Shown: piece by piece, positions 28,255 through 36,036 of the stretch
Position numbering within the stretch: the stretch's first letter is position 1
How the letters are laid out: each line of letters starts with the position of its first letter
Origin: Emcibacter nanhaiensis
GTDB lineage: Bacteria > Pseudomonadota > Alphaproteobacteria > Sphingomonadales > Emcibacteraceae
Direction: 5' to 3'
Length of the DNA stretch: 64,000 bases
NCBI RefSeq assembly: GCF_006385175.1
Contig: NZ_VFIY01000006.1
Location: 186,001-250,000, forward strand
Notes under the pieces: model-generated
What the model was told of the DNA's origin: nothing
Seen by the model: the letters and a program-made list of their open reading frames with translations, nothing else
Databases searched by the model: none
Made by a program: the position numbers and the translations under genes

Positions 28255-29556
28255 ATGTTGCGGAATTTTCTGATGACTTCCCTGCTTCTGCTGATCGCCG
28301 CCTGCGGTCAGGGGGAACAGCAAAGCAAAATGGCCGATGTCGGTCTGGTCTATGTCCATGCCGGTCACCTGATTGACGTGGAACAAGGCATGGTGCTGGA
28401 TGACCGGCTGATTGTCATCAAGGGAGAGCGCATCATCGATGTCAAACCATGGACCGAAGAAGCTGCACTTTCCGACGTCATCGACTGGTCGGCGTATACG
28501 GTGATGCCGGGCATGATCGACGGCCATACCCATCTGGTCGGCGATATCCAGTCAGAAGACGTGCTTGCCCCCCTGAAAATTTCCTTTGACGAAGATGTGG
28601 CGATGGGAGAGGTCAACGCGCTCAAAACCCTTGAGGCCGGTTTCACGACGGTCATTGATGTGGGAGTCTACCAGGTCTTCACCGACGTGGCCCTGCGGGA
28701 CAAGATCAACAGTGGCGAGGTGCCGGGGCCGCGCATGATGGTGGCCGGCGCCTATATCACCAAACCCTGGGGCGGCGGTGAAGTGGTTGGCAAAGACGCC
28801 GGTGTGGATATTCCTCCACAATTTAGGGCCGGAGTGGTCACCAGTCCGGAGGAAGTACGCGAAAAGGTGCGCTATCTGCTGGACGGCGGGGCGGATTTCA
28901 TCAAGTTGATTGCAACCGGGGCGGTTCTGACCGTGGGCACTGAGCCCGGTGAACCCGAACTTAGTGAAGAAGAAATGCGGGCCGCAGTGGAAGAAGCGGC
29001 GAAAAGGGGCAAATATGTGACCGCCCATGCCCATGGGGCGGAAGGGATCAAAATGGCGGTCCGCGCCGGGGTGCGCTCGATCCAGCATGGCTCTCTCGCG
29101 GATGAGGAAGCGCTGCAGATGATGAAGGAGCACGGCACCTGGCTGGTGGCCGATATCTATAACGGTGACTATATCAACGACGTAGGCACCCGGGAAGGCT
29201 GGCCGGAAGAAACCATGCGCAAGAACAGGGAAACCACGGACACCCAGCGGGCCGTTTTCCGCCGCGCGGTGGAGCTCGGTGTTAACATCGCTTACGGCAC
29301 CGACAGCGGAGTCTATCCTCACGGCGATAATGCCAAGCAGATGCCTTACATGGTGCGCTATGGCCTCTCTCCCATGCAGGCGATCCAGTCCGCCACCATC
29401 TGGGGCGCACGTTCCATGTCCCTGGAAAAGGATGTCGGTTCGATCGCGCCCGGGAAATATGCGGACATGATCGCGGTTAGCAACGAGGTGCTTGAGGACG
29501 TCAGCGTCCTGGAGCATGTGGATGCAGTAATGAAAGGCGGAAAACTGGTTCCCTAG
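28255..29556 (+). CDS. Lipoprotein metal-dependent amidohydrolase (imidazolonepropionase/prolidase-like)
   Basis: A 433-residue amidohydrolase-superfamily enzyme with a lipoprotein signal (LLLLIAACG), so it is probably anchored in the envelope. Metal ligands: GHTHL near residue 90, the bridging Lys in FIKLIATGAV near 221-230, His in THAHGAE-type AHAHGAEG, His in SIQHGSL, and Asp in GTDSGV. The closest named group comprises Xaa-Pro dipeptidases and related exported amidohydrolases that cleave N-acyl or dipeptide substrates. It begins 30 bases after the Rieske stop with AGGGG in front, so it is probably in the same transcript. Confidence 0.85.
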   Translation: MLRNFLMTSLLLLIAACGQGEQQSKMADVGLVYVHAGHLIDVEQGMVLDDRLIVIKGERIIDVKPWTEEAALSDVIDWSAYTVMPGMIDGHTHLVGDIQSEDVLAPLKISFDEDVAMGEVNALKTLEAGFTTVIDVGVYQVFTDVALRDKINSGEVPGPRMMVAGAYITKPWGGGEVVGKDAGVDIPPQFRAGVVTSPEEVREKVRYLLDGGADFIKLIATGAVLTVGTEPGEPELSEEEMRAAVEEAAKRGKYVTAHAHGAEGIKMAVRAGVRSIQHGSLADEEALQMMKEHGTWLVADIYNGDYINDVGTREGWPEETMRKNRETTDTQRAVFRRAVELGVNIAYGTDSGVYPHGDNAKQMPYMVRYGLSPMQAIQSATIWGARSMSLEKDVGSIAPGKYADMIAVSNEVLEDVSVLEHVDAVMKGGKLVP

Positions 29557-29568
29557 AATCCGCTTTCC

Positions 29569-31077
29569 CTAGTTATTGACCTGCTCGGTGTTGACGGCTT
29601 CGAGAATCTCTTCCTCAAGTTCCTCTACCAGCGGCGTGATCCGGATATTGAACAGGCCATAGAGGATGGCAATTGCCGGGTTGAACAGGTTGAGGAAGGC
29701 ATAGGGCAGATAGGCGAAGGTGGGCACGCCCAGGGTCGTCGCCATGAAGGCCCCGCAGGTATTCCAGGGCACCAGCGCCGATGTCATGGTGCCGGCGTCC
29801 TCCAGTGTCCGCGACAGGTTTTCCGGGGCGAGGCCGCGGCGGCGGAATTCCATCTGGTACATGCGGCCCGGCAGGACGATGGAAATATACTGGTCCGCGG
29901 CAATGATATTCATGCCGATCGAGGTGAAGACGGTGGTGATCACCAGCGAGCCGGTGCTGTTTACGCCTTTAAGCGCAGCCTGCACAATCCGGCCCAACAG
30001 CCCGGTGTGCTCCATGGCGCCGCCGAAACACATGGCGGAAATAATCAGCCAGACCGTATTCAGCATACTGCTCATGCCGCCACGGGACAGCAGGCGGTCG
30101 AGAACCTCGTCGCCGATGCTGGATTGATAGCCGGTGGAAACGGCAACCCACAGCCCCTTTACGATTGCAAGTCCGTTGGAGATTTCCTCACCTGAGCTGC
30201 CGAAAGCGATGGTGGCATCGGTCTGGTAAAAGGCGGCAACCAGGCCCCCGGCGATGGCGCCGATGGTGATGGTGGGGAGGGCGGGTACCTTGGCGATGGA
30301 AAGGCCAAGCAGCAGAAGAAGGGGCAGGAATACGGGCAGGCCGAGCCGGTAATTCTGTTCCAGCAGGGTTCGCGCTGCATCAATGGCGCCGGTATCGGTT
30401 ACAATTGCCGCATTCTGCCAGCCAAGCCAGGTGAAGAGCAACAGAGACAGGATAAAGGACGGTGTGGTGGTCCAGAACATATGCCGGATATGCACGAACA
30501 GGTCGGCGCCGACCATGGCCGGGGCCAGGTTGGTGCTGTCCGACAGGGGCGACATCTTGTCGCCGAAATAGGCGCCGGAGATTACCGCGCCGGCGGTGAT
30601 TTCGATGGAAAGGCCCAGGATATGGGCGATGCCGATCAGGGCAAGGCCGACTGTTGCTGCGGTGGTCCAGGAACTGCCGATGGAGACCGCGACAAGGGAA
30701 CAGACCACCATGGTGGCGGGATAGAACCAGGCCGGATCAAGCACGCCGAGGCCGAGGTGAATGATCGCCGGGGCGGTGCCGGACAGCATCCAGGCCCCGA
30801 TCAGGGAGCCGATCATCAGCAGGATCAGGCAGGCGTGCATGGCCAGCATGATGCCCTCGATGATAGAGGTCTCCAGTTCCTTCCAGCTTTGACCGCGCAG
30901 GACGCCGATCAGACAGGCGACCCCGGCGGCCAGCATCAGGCCGATCTGGTTGGGGCCGGAGGAGGCGCCGTCGCCGAAGATATAGACCGCGCCGCCCAGC
31001 AGGCCCATGAGGAAGAGGAGCGGGATCAGGGCAAGCCACAGGGGAATGCTTTCCGCTTTGACAGTGGTGGGGATCAT
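29569..31077 (-). CDS. nhaC: NhaC-family Na+/H+ antiporter
   Basis: A 502-residue membrane protein with about twelve segments. NhaC features: SIGSSWTTAATVGLALIGIA near residues 152-171, then AYFGDKMSPLSDSTNLAPAM and the C-terminal region WNTCGAFMATTLGVP. Family members exchange sodium and protons; some are thought to exchange organic substrates. The gene overlaps the upstream deacetylase gene by 4 bases and ends the LysR-led operon, so it may move a substrate or product of that pathway rather than serve general salt balance. Confidence 0.88.
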   Translation of the reverse strand: MIPTTVKAESIPLWLALIPLLFLMGLLGGAVYIFGDGASSGPNQIGLMLAAGVACLIGVLRGQSWKELETSIIEGIMLAMHACLILLMIGSLIGAWMLSGTAPAIIHLGLGVLDPAWFYPATMVVCSLVAVSIGSSWTTAATVGLALIGIAHILGLSIEITAGAVISGAYFGDKMSPLSDSTNLAPAMVGADLFVHIRHMFWTTTPSFILSLLLFTWLGWQNAAIVTDTGAIDAARTLLEQNYRLGLPVFLPLLLLLGLSIAKVPALPTITIGAIAGGLVAAFYQTDATIAFGSSGEEISNGLAIVKGLWVAVSTGYQSSIGDEVLDRLLSRGGMSSMLNTVWLIISAMCFGGAMEHTGLLGRIVQAALKGVNSTGSLVITTVFTSIGMNIIAADQYISIVLPGRMYQMEFRRRGLAPENLSRTLEDAGTMTSALVPWNTCGAFMATTLGVPTFAYLPYAFLNLFNPAIAILYGLFNIRITPLVEELEEEILEAVNTEQVNN

Positions 31078-32105
31078 TTGCCGCCCTCCCTGAAGCCGTT
31101 GAGGAAACTTGCCAGGTTAAGGCCCAGTTCGTCACAGAGATAGCCGCCTTCCTGGATGATAACCGTGGGTCCGGGGAGACGTTCGGCGATCGCCCTGCCG
31201 ATTTTGCCGAACCCTTCGGTGCTGACACCAAGCCCGGCGAAGGGATCACTTTCGAAGGCATCGAGGCCGAGGGCGATGACCACGGCCTCGGGGGCAAAGG
31301 CCGCGAGGCGGTCCAGCGCCTTGTCGAGGGCGGCCAGATAGTCGTCGTCCCTGGTGCCGCGGGGCAGGGGGAAGTTGAGGTTATAGCCAAGGCCCGGACC
31401 TTCGCCACGCTCGGACGCATGACCCCAGAAAAACGGATAGAAGCGGATCGGGTCGGCATGCAGAGAAACGGTCAGCACATCATTGCGGCGATAGAAAATA
31501 TCCTGGGTGCCGTTGCCATGGTGCAGGTCCACATCCAGGATGGCGACGGAGGAATATTTCCGGCGCAAATTCTGGGCGGCAATGGCGGTGTTGTTGAGGT
31601 AGCAGAAACCACCGGCCAGATCCGCACCGGCATGATGTCCCGGCGGGCGACAGAGGGCGTAGGCGGATTTCTCCCCGGCCAGCAGCAGTTCGCTGGCGTG
31701 GATTGCCGACCAGGCGCTGTGCAGGGCGCTTTCCCAGGTATCCCCGGTGATCGGGGCGCTGGCGTCCGCCATATGGTATCCGGCCTGGGCCACGACTGAC
31801 GCCGGATAAGCGCCGTCGCGGTTGGTGGGATGGATGTTGGGGGTGATTTCAGCAGCGGCTCCGGGTATGCGTTGCCAGCGTTTATAAGCGTTCTGCAGGA
31901 AGTCCAGATATTCCGGGGTATGAATGCGGGCGATCGGGCCGAGGCCGTAGTCCTTCGGCGTGACCATTTCCAGACCCAGGTCGTCGGCGCCTTCCAGCAG
32001 TTTGTCAATCCGGCCCGGCATTTCCGGGTTTTTCTCCCTGACTCCGTTGACCAGGAAGCTTTCCGGATAATGTTTGTGCTGTGGGGCGGAAAAGACGCAT
32101 TTCAT
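31074..32105 (-). CDS. Class II HDAC-family deacetylase (acetylpolyamine amidohydrolase type)
   Basis: A 343-residue zinc deacetylase. Motifs in order: RPPGHHAG near residues 153-160 with the tandem catalytic His, GGFCYLNNTAIAA, the zinc ligands in ILDVDLHHGNGTQ near 188-200, Asp in ALGLDAFESDP, and EGGY near the end. The sequence resembles bacterial acetylpolyamine amidohydrolases, which release acetate from N-acetylated polyamines. Association with a class III aminotransferase supports an amine-catabolic role. It is 15 bases after the aminotransferase and overlaps the antiporter gene by 4. Confidence 0.88.
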   Translation of the reverse strand: MKCVFSAPQHKHYPESFLVNGVREKNPEMPGRIDKLLEGADDLGLEMVTPKDYGLGPIARIHTPEYLDFLQNAYKRWQRIPGAAAEITPNIHPTNRDGAYPASVVAQAGYHMADASAPITGDTWESALHSAWSAIHASELLLAGEKSAYALCRPPGHHAGADLAGGFCYLNNTAIAAQNLRRKYSSVAILDVDLHHGNGTQDIFYRRNDVLTVSLHADPIRFYPFFWGHASERGEGPGLGYNLNFPLPRGTRDDDYLAALDKALDRLAAFAPEAVVIALGLDAFESDPFAGLGVSTEGFGKIGRAIAERLPGPTVIIQEGGYLCDELGLNLASFLNGFREGGK

Positions 32106-32120
32106 GGGGTGGTCCCTTTT

Positions 32121-33449
32121 CTAGCGGGGCAGGTTCAGGATCGTCGCCAATTCATCAAGGCTGTCATCAAGGATGGCCAGGATGTCGGCGATCTGCTCGG
32201 AGGTGGTGATCATCGGCGGACAGACCAGGAAATGGTCGCCCTCGACGCCGCCGCGGGAGCGGCGGGAATAGATGATCAGGCCGCGCTCATAGGCAATGTT
32301 CACAAGCTGGCTGAAGGCATTGAGGTTGCGGTCCAGCGGGGTCATGGTTTCCCGGTCGCTGACCAGTTCAAAGGCGGTCAGCAGGCCCTTACCGCGCACA
32401 TCGCCGATAAAGGGGTATTTGTCCATCAGCCGGCCAAGCCCGGCCAGCAGCTCGCCGCCCACTTTTGTGGTGTTTTCCATCATGTTGTGGCGGAAGATTT
32501 CCTCGATCACGGCAAGTCCCGCAGCACAGGCGATGGGATTGCCGGCATAGGTATAGCCGTGCTGGAACCCTCCGGCGTCAAGGATCTTATCGACGATATG
32601 CTGTTTTGCTGTCATGGCGCCAAGCGGCACGTAGCCGGCGCCGAAGCCCTTGGCTGTGGCGATGATGTCCGGGTTGATGTTCCAGTGTTCGCAGGCGAGG
32701 AATTTTCCGGTGCGGCCGACACCGGTCATGACCTCGTCATAGATCAGCAGGATACCGAACTTATCACAGATTTCCCGGATGCGGCCGTAATAGCTTTCGG
32801 GGGCGACAAGGGCGCCGGTCGAGGCGCCGCCAACCGGCTCCATGATAAAAGCGAGCACGCTGTCGGGGCCTTCCTCGATGATCCGGTCGCGCAGCATGTC
32901 CGCATAGCGCAGGCCACGTTCCTCGTCACTGAGATTGTCCCGGTCCAGGTAGCAGCGCGGCGCCGGAATCTTCGGCATCGCCGTGACCATCGGTTTGAAC
33001 GGCGCATTCAGCGGTTCATAGGAGGTGAGCGCCAGCGCCCCGAGGGTTGCACCGTGATAGGAGGGCGAGCGCGAGATGATCTTCCAGCGGCTGTCCTGTC
33101 CGCTGACAAAGGCATATTGCCGGGCCAGTTTGACGGCGCTTTCCACAGATTCCGAGCCGCCGGACACAAAAAACACCTTGTCATGTCCCTCGGGACTGAG
33201 TTCGGCGACCTTTGCCGCCAGGTCTTCCGCCGGGGCGTTTTCGAAATGCAGGCGATAGCCAAAGGTGGATTTGTCCATCTGCGCCCGCATGGCGGCGAGG
33301 ACGTGGGGATTGCTGTGACCGATATTGGACACCATGGCGCCGCTGGAGCCGTCAATGTAGCGTTTGCCGTTGACATCCCACATGTAGATACCTTCCGCCC
33401 GGTCGAGAAGCGGACGGCGGTCACGGGTTTGATAAAACAGATGCGACAT
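32121..33449 (-). CDS. Class III (omega) aminotransferase, PLP-dependent
   Basis: A 442-residue aspartate-aminotransferase-fold enzyme. Seen: FFVSGGSESVESAVKLAR near residues 90-107 (phosphate cup), SPSYHGATLGALALT, the Asp of LIYDEVMTGVGRTGKF, the catalytic Lys in ATAKGFGAGYVPLGAM near 264-279, and GYTYAGNPIACAAGLA. Likely amino donors are diamines, omega- or beta-amino acids. The frame is open to 33566, but the upstream residues overlap the LysR gene and look non-coding; ATG 33449 (MSHLFYQT) starts the homologous part. It lies 13 bases after the LysR stop. Confidence 0.88.
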   Translation of the reverse strand: MSHLFYQTRDRRPLLDRAEGIYMWDVNGKRYIDGSSGAMVSNIGHSNPHVLAAMRAQMDKSTFGYRLHFENAPAEDLAAKVAELSPEGHDKVFFVSGGSESVESAVKLARQYAFVSGQDSRWKIISRSPSYHGATLGALALTSYEPLNAPFKPMVTAMPKIPAPRCYLDRDNLSDEERGLRYADMLRDRIIEEGPDSVLAFIMEPVGGASTGALVAPESYYGRIREICDKFGILLIYDEVMTGVGRTGKFLACEHWNINPDIIATAKGFGAGYVPLGAMTAKQHIVDKILDAGGFQHGYTYAGNPIACAAGLAVIEEIFRHNMMENTTKVGGELLAGLGRLMDKYPFIGDVRGKGLLTAFELVSDRETMTPLDRNLNAFSQLVNIAYERGLIIYSRRSRGGVEGDHFLVCPPMITTSEQIADILAILDDSLDELATILNLPR

Positions 33450-33462
33450 CTTGTGATGAACC

Positions 33463-34485
33463 CTAAAGAGGTTGAGGATAAGGGGTGTTGCCGTAGGTGC
33501 GCTCGGCCAGCGGGGTCTCCCGGACATTCCGGTCCAGCAGCTTGAGAAATTCTTTTTCTGCGGCATTCAGGACGGCGCGGGGATTTTGCAGGGTGTAGAC
33601 GTCGACCGCCGGGGCTTTTTCCACCGGCAGCAGCGGCCACAGCCGTCCCATCAGGATATCCCGTTCCACCACATGGATGGGCAGCGGACCGATCCCGAGC
33701 CCGGCCATGATCATGCGCCGGACCTCTTCCAGATTGTTGGAGACGCCGGTAACCGCATCACTCAGCTGAGCCTGCCCCCGCAACACTGCAATCGGATGAA
33801 GGACATCGCCGAGCCGGTCGGTATAGAAGGTCACCCGCTGCTCGCCCCTGAGATCGGCAAGGGTGATGTTCTTGCGCCCGAAAAGGGGATGGTTGCGGCC
33901 GCAGAAAAAACCGAAATGCTCACGATAGAACAGCCTGGCGTCCAGACCTTCCATCTTGTCCCGGATCAGGCAGATGCCCAGGGTGCCTTCCTTGGCCTGG
34001 ATCGCCTCGATCACCTCCTGGCTGCCTTTGACGGAGATGGAAAAGGTCGCTTTGGGATTGTTTTCATGGAAGCTGCGCAGCGTGTCGTCCAGCAGCGGCG
34101 TGATCACATGGCTGGTCATCAGGATCTTGATATGGCCGCGCACGTTGTCGTGGACATCCTGGATGATATTGGGCAGGCGTCCGACGGTGCCGAACATTTC
34201 CTTGCATTCCTGGAACAGGGCTTCGCCGTGGTGGGTGAGGGCAAAACTGCGCGGACCGCGTTCAGCAAGCTGGCACCCCAGGGTCTCTTCCAGGCGCCGG
34301 AGGGCGTTGCTGACGGACGGCTGCTTCTGGTTCAGTTGCCGGGCCGCCCGGGTAATGCTCTGTTCCTGGGCGATGACCATGAAGGTGCGCAGCAAATTCC
34401 AGTCCAGATCCCAGGCGATGGTATTCAGTCCGGTGCCGCCTGAATCCGGTTGTTCCGGTTCCGGCATGTCATTCTCATCAAACAT
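33463..34485 (-). CDS. LysR-family regulator heading an amine-catabolic operon
   Basis: A 340-residue regulator with an N-terminal extension of about 25 acidic residues before the helix-turn-helix (WNLLRTFMVIAQEQSITRAA, then RQLNQKQPSVSNALRRLEE). The C-terminal periplasmic-binding-like effector domain spans about 115-320. It is the first gene of a leftward operon (aminotransferase, deacetylase, NhaC) and is divergent from the BKACE operon across 136 AT-rich bases. LysR proteins typically control such divergent partners, so it may govern both operons. The effector is unknown. Confidence 0.9.
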   Translation of the reverse strand: MFDENDMPEPEQPDSGGTGLNTIAWDLDWNLLRTFMVIAQEQSITRAARQLNQKQPSVSNALRRLEETLGCQLAERGPRSFALTHHGEALFQECKEMFGTVGRLPNIIQDVHDNVRGHIKILMTSHVITPLLDDTLRSFHENNPKATFSISVKGSQEVIEAIQAKEGTLGICLIRDKMEGLDARLFYREHFGFFCGRNHPLFGRKNITLADLRGEQRVTFYTDRLGDVLHPIAVLRGQAQLSDAVTGVSNNLEEVRRMIMAGLGIGPLPIHVVERDILMGRLWPLLPVEKAPAVDVYTLQNPRAVLNAAEKEFLKLLDRNVRETPLAERTYGNTPYPQPL

Positions 34486-34621
34486 AATATCATTCAGTAA
34501 AACTATAATTGATTTTCTATTTATTGTTTATAAGAATGTAATCTCGAAATCATTATTCGGCAAGATGAAAAATTTACGGCTGCTGCGGAGGCCGCTGCTT
34601 GCCACCGTGAAAGAGATACGA
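34486..34621. promoter_or_regulatory. AT-rich divergent control region, LysR/BKACE
   Basis: 136 bases between the divergent starts, very AT-rich at about 34495-34560. It must hold both promoters. I cannot single out a LysR box among the many T-N11-A matches that AT-rich DNA gives by chance. No TGTACA repeat is present here. Confidence 0.45.
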
Positions 34622-35560
34622 ATGGGAAGAAAAGTCGTCATTACCTGTGCCGTTACCGGTTCCATATACACGCCAACGATGAGTCCGCATCTGCCCGTGA
34701 CCGGATCAGAGATTGCCAGGGCGTCTATTGATGCCGCGGAAGCCGGGGCCGCCATTATTCATCTACATGCCCGTGATCCGGAGAATGGCAAGCCGAGTGC
34801 TGACCTGGCCCATTTTTACGGTTTTATTCCCCGGATTCATCAGGCCTGCGATGCGGTGCTCAATATTTCCACCGGCGGCAGTTCGGTAATGAGCCTCGAT
34901 GAACGGCTGGCGCCGGCGCGGGCAATCAAACCGGAAATGTGCTCACTGAACATGGGGTCCATGAACTTCGGTATTTTTACACTCAAGAAAAGATACAAGG
35001 ACTGGAAACACGAGTGGGAGCCGGCTCTGCTGGATGCGACCAAGCATACAACCTTCCGAAATACCTACGAGGATATTGAGACCATACTTTCGGAATTGGG
35101 ACAGGGGGACGGCGCCCGGTTCGAATTTGAGTGCTATGATCTCGGCCATATTGAAACTCTCGCTTTTTACCTCCGCCAGGGATTGGTCAAACCGCCGCTG
35201 TACGTGCAGTTTGTCCTCGGCGTCATGGGCGGCGTTGGCGCATCGCCGGAGAACCTTATGGCCATGAAGGCCTCGGCGGACCGGTTACTGGGCGACAACT
35301 ACCAGTTTTCCGTCCTTGCCGCGGGTGCCCACCAGATCCCGCTGGCGACCATGGGAGTTATCCTGGGCGGTAATGTGCGGGTCGGGCTGGAGGATAGCCT
35401 GACCGTGCCGCCGGGCAGATTGGCTGAGAGCAATGCGGAGCAGGTGCGGGCAATCCGCACCGTGATTGAGGCCCTGGGGCACGAGGTGGCCACGCCGGAG
35501 GATGTGCGCAGCGGGCTTGGCCTCAAGGGCCGGGACCAGATCAAGGCGCATGCGTCATGA
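34622..35560 (+). CDS. BKACE (DUF849) beta-keto acid cleavage enzyme
   Basis: A 312-residue zinc TIM-barrel enzyme. Family reaction: beta-keto acid plus acetyl-CoA gives acetoacetate plus a new acyl-CoA. Seen: AAIIHLHARDP near residues 41-51 with the two metal-binding His, LNISTGGSS, FECYDLGHIE near 166-175, and LGVMGGVGAS. Start ATG 34622 (MGRKVVITCAV) was chosen because upstream codons in the open frame lie in the LysR region. The specificity-determining residues do not let me name a substrate. A thioesterase in the same operon fits release of the acyl product, as in the carnitine pathway. Confidence 0.88.
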   Translation: MGRKVVITCAVTGSIYTPTMSPHLPVTGSEIARASIDAAEAGAAIIHLHARDPENGKPSADLAHFYGFIPRIHQACDAVLNISTGGSSVMSLDERLAPARAIKPEMCSLNMGSMNFGIFTLKKRYKDWKHEWEPALLDATKHTTFRNTYEDIETILSELGQGDGARFEFECYDLGHIETLAFYLRQGLVKPPLYVQFVLGVMGGVGASPENLMAMKASADRLLGDNYQFSVLAAGAHQIPLATMGVILGGNVRVGLEDSLTVPPGRLAESNAEQVRAIRTVIEALGHEVATPEDVRSGLGLKGRDQIKAHAS

Positions 35561-36024
35561 CGGAAATTACCTACAGACTGGCGGCAAGCGGGGATGCAGG
35601 CGTGTTATATGACATGCTGCGCCTGCTCGCCCATGACCTGGGTAAGGAACATGAGTTTTCCGGGTCGAGGGAAGCGCTGCTGAAATACGGCTTTTCCGAA
35701 ACGCCTGCCTTCGAGGCGATCATTGCCTGGCGGGGGGAGGAGCCGCTGGGCTTCATTTTGTATTTTTACGAATTTTCCACCTGGCGCGGCGCGCCCGGGA
35801 TCTACGTCCAGGATCTCTATGTAAAGCAAGAGGCCCGGGGGCTCGGGCTTGGTCATCGTCTCACCTGTGCGGCGATGGCGCTCGCTAAGAAGCGGGAGGC
35901 GGTCTATATGCGCCTGATGGTGCACGGGGACAATCAGGCCGGTTTCGGATTTTACAACGCCATTGGCTTCAAGGCCGTGGAGGGCGAAACCGTTATGCTC
36001 CTGGAGATGAAGGATATTGACTGA
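35557..36024 (+). CDS. GNAT-family N-acetyltransferase
   Basis: A 155-residue acetyltransferase. The acetyl-CoA loop is seen as VKQEARGLGLGHRLTCA near residues 89-105 (R-x-x-G-x-G/L type), preceded by the strand GIYVQDLYV and followed by NQAGFGFYNAIGFKAVEG. The pattern resembles diamine (spermidine/spermine-type) N-acetyltransferases. It overlaps the BKACE stop by 4 bases. Together with the acetylpolyamine-type deacetylase across the divergent promoter it suggests acetylation and deacetylation of an amine group in this pathway (inference). Confidence 0.88.
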   Translation: MTEITYRLAASGDAGVLYDMLRLLAHDLGKEHEFSGSREALLKYGFSETPAFEAIIAWRGEEPLGFILYFYEFSTWRGAPGIYVQDLYVKQEARGLGLGHRLTCAAMALAKKREAVYMRLMVHGDNQAGFGFYNAIGFKAVEGETVMLLEMKDID

Positions 36025-36036
36025 GAGGCATCAGAG

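Noticed and set aside
31830-33545. Open frame of 571 codons on the plus strand opposite the aminotransferase and the deacetylase start
   Set aside because: It crosses two well-supported genes on the other strand and its translation shows no fold-like pattern.
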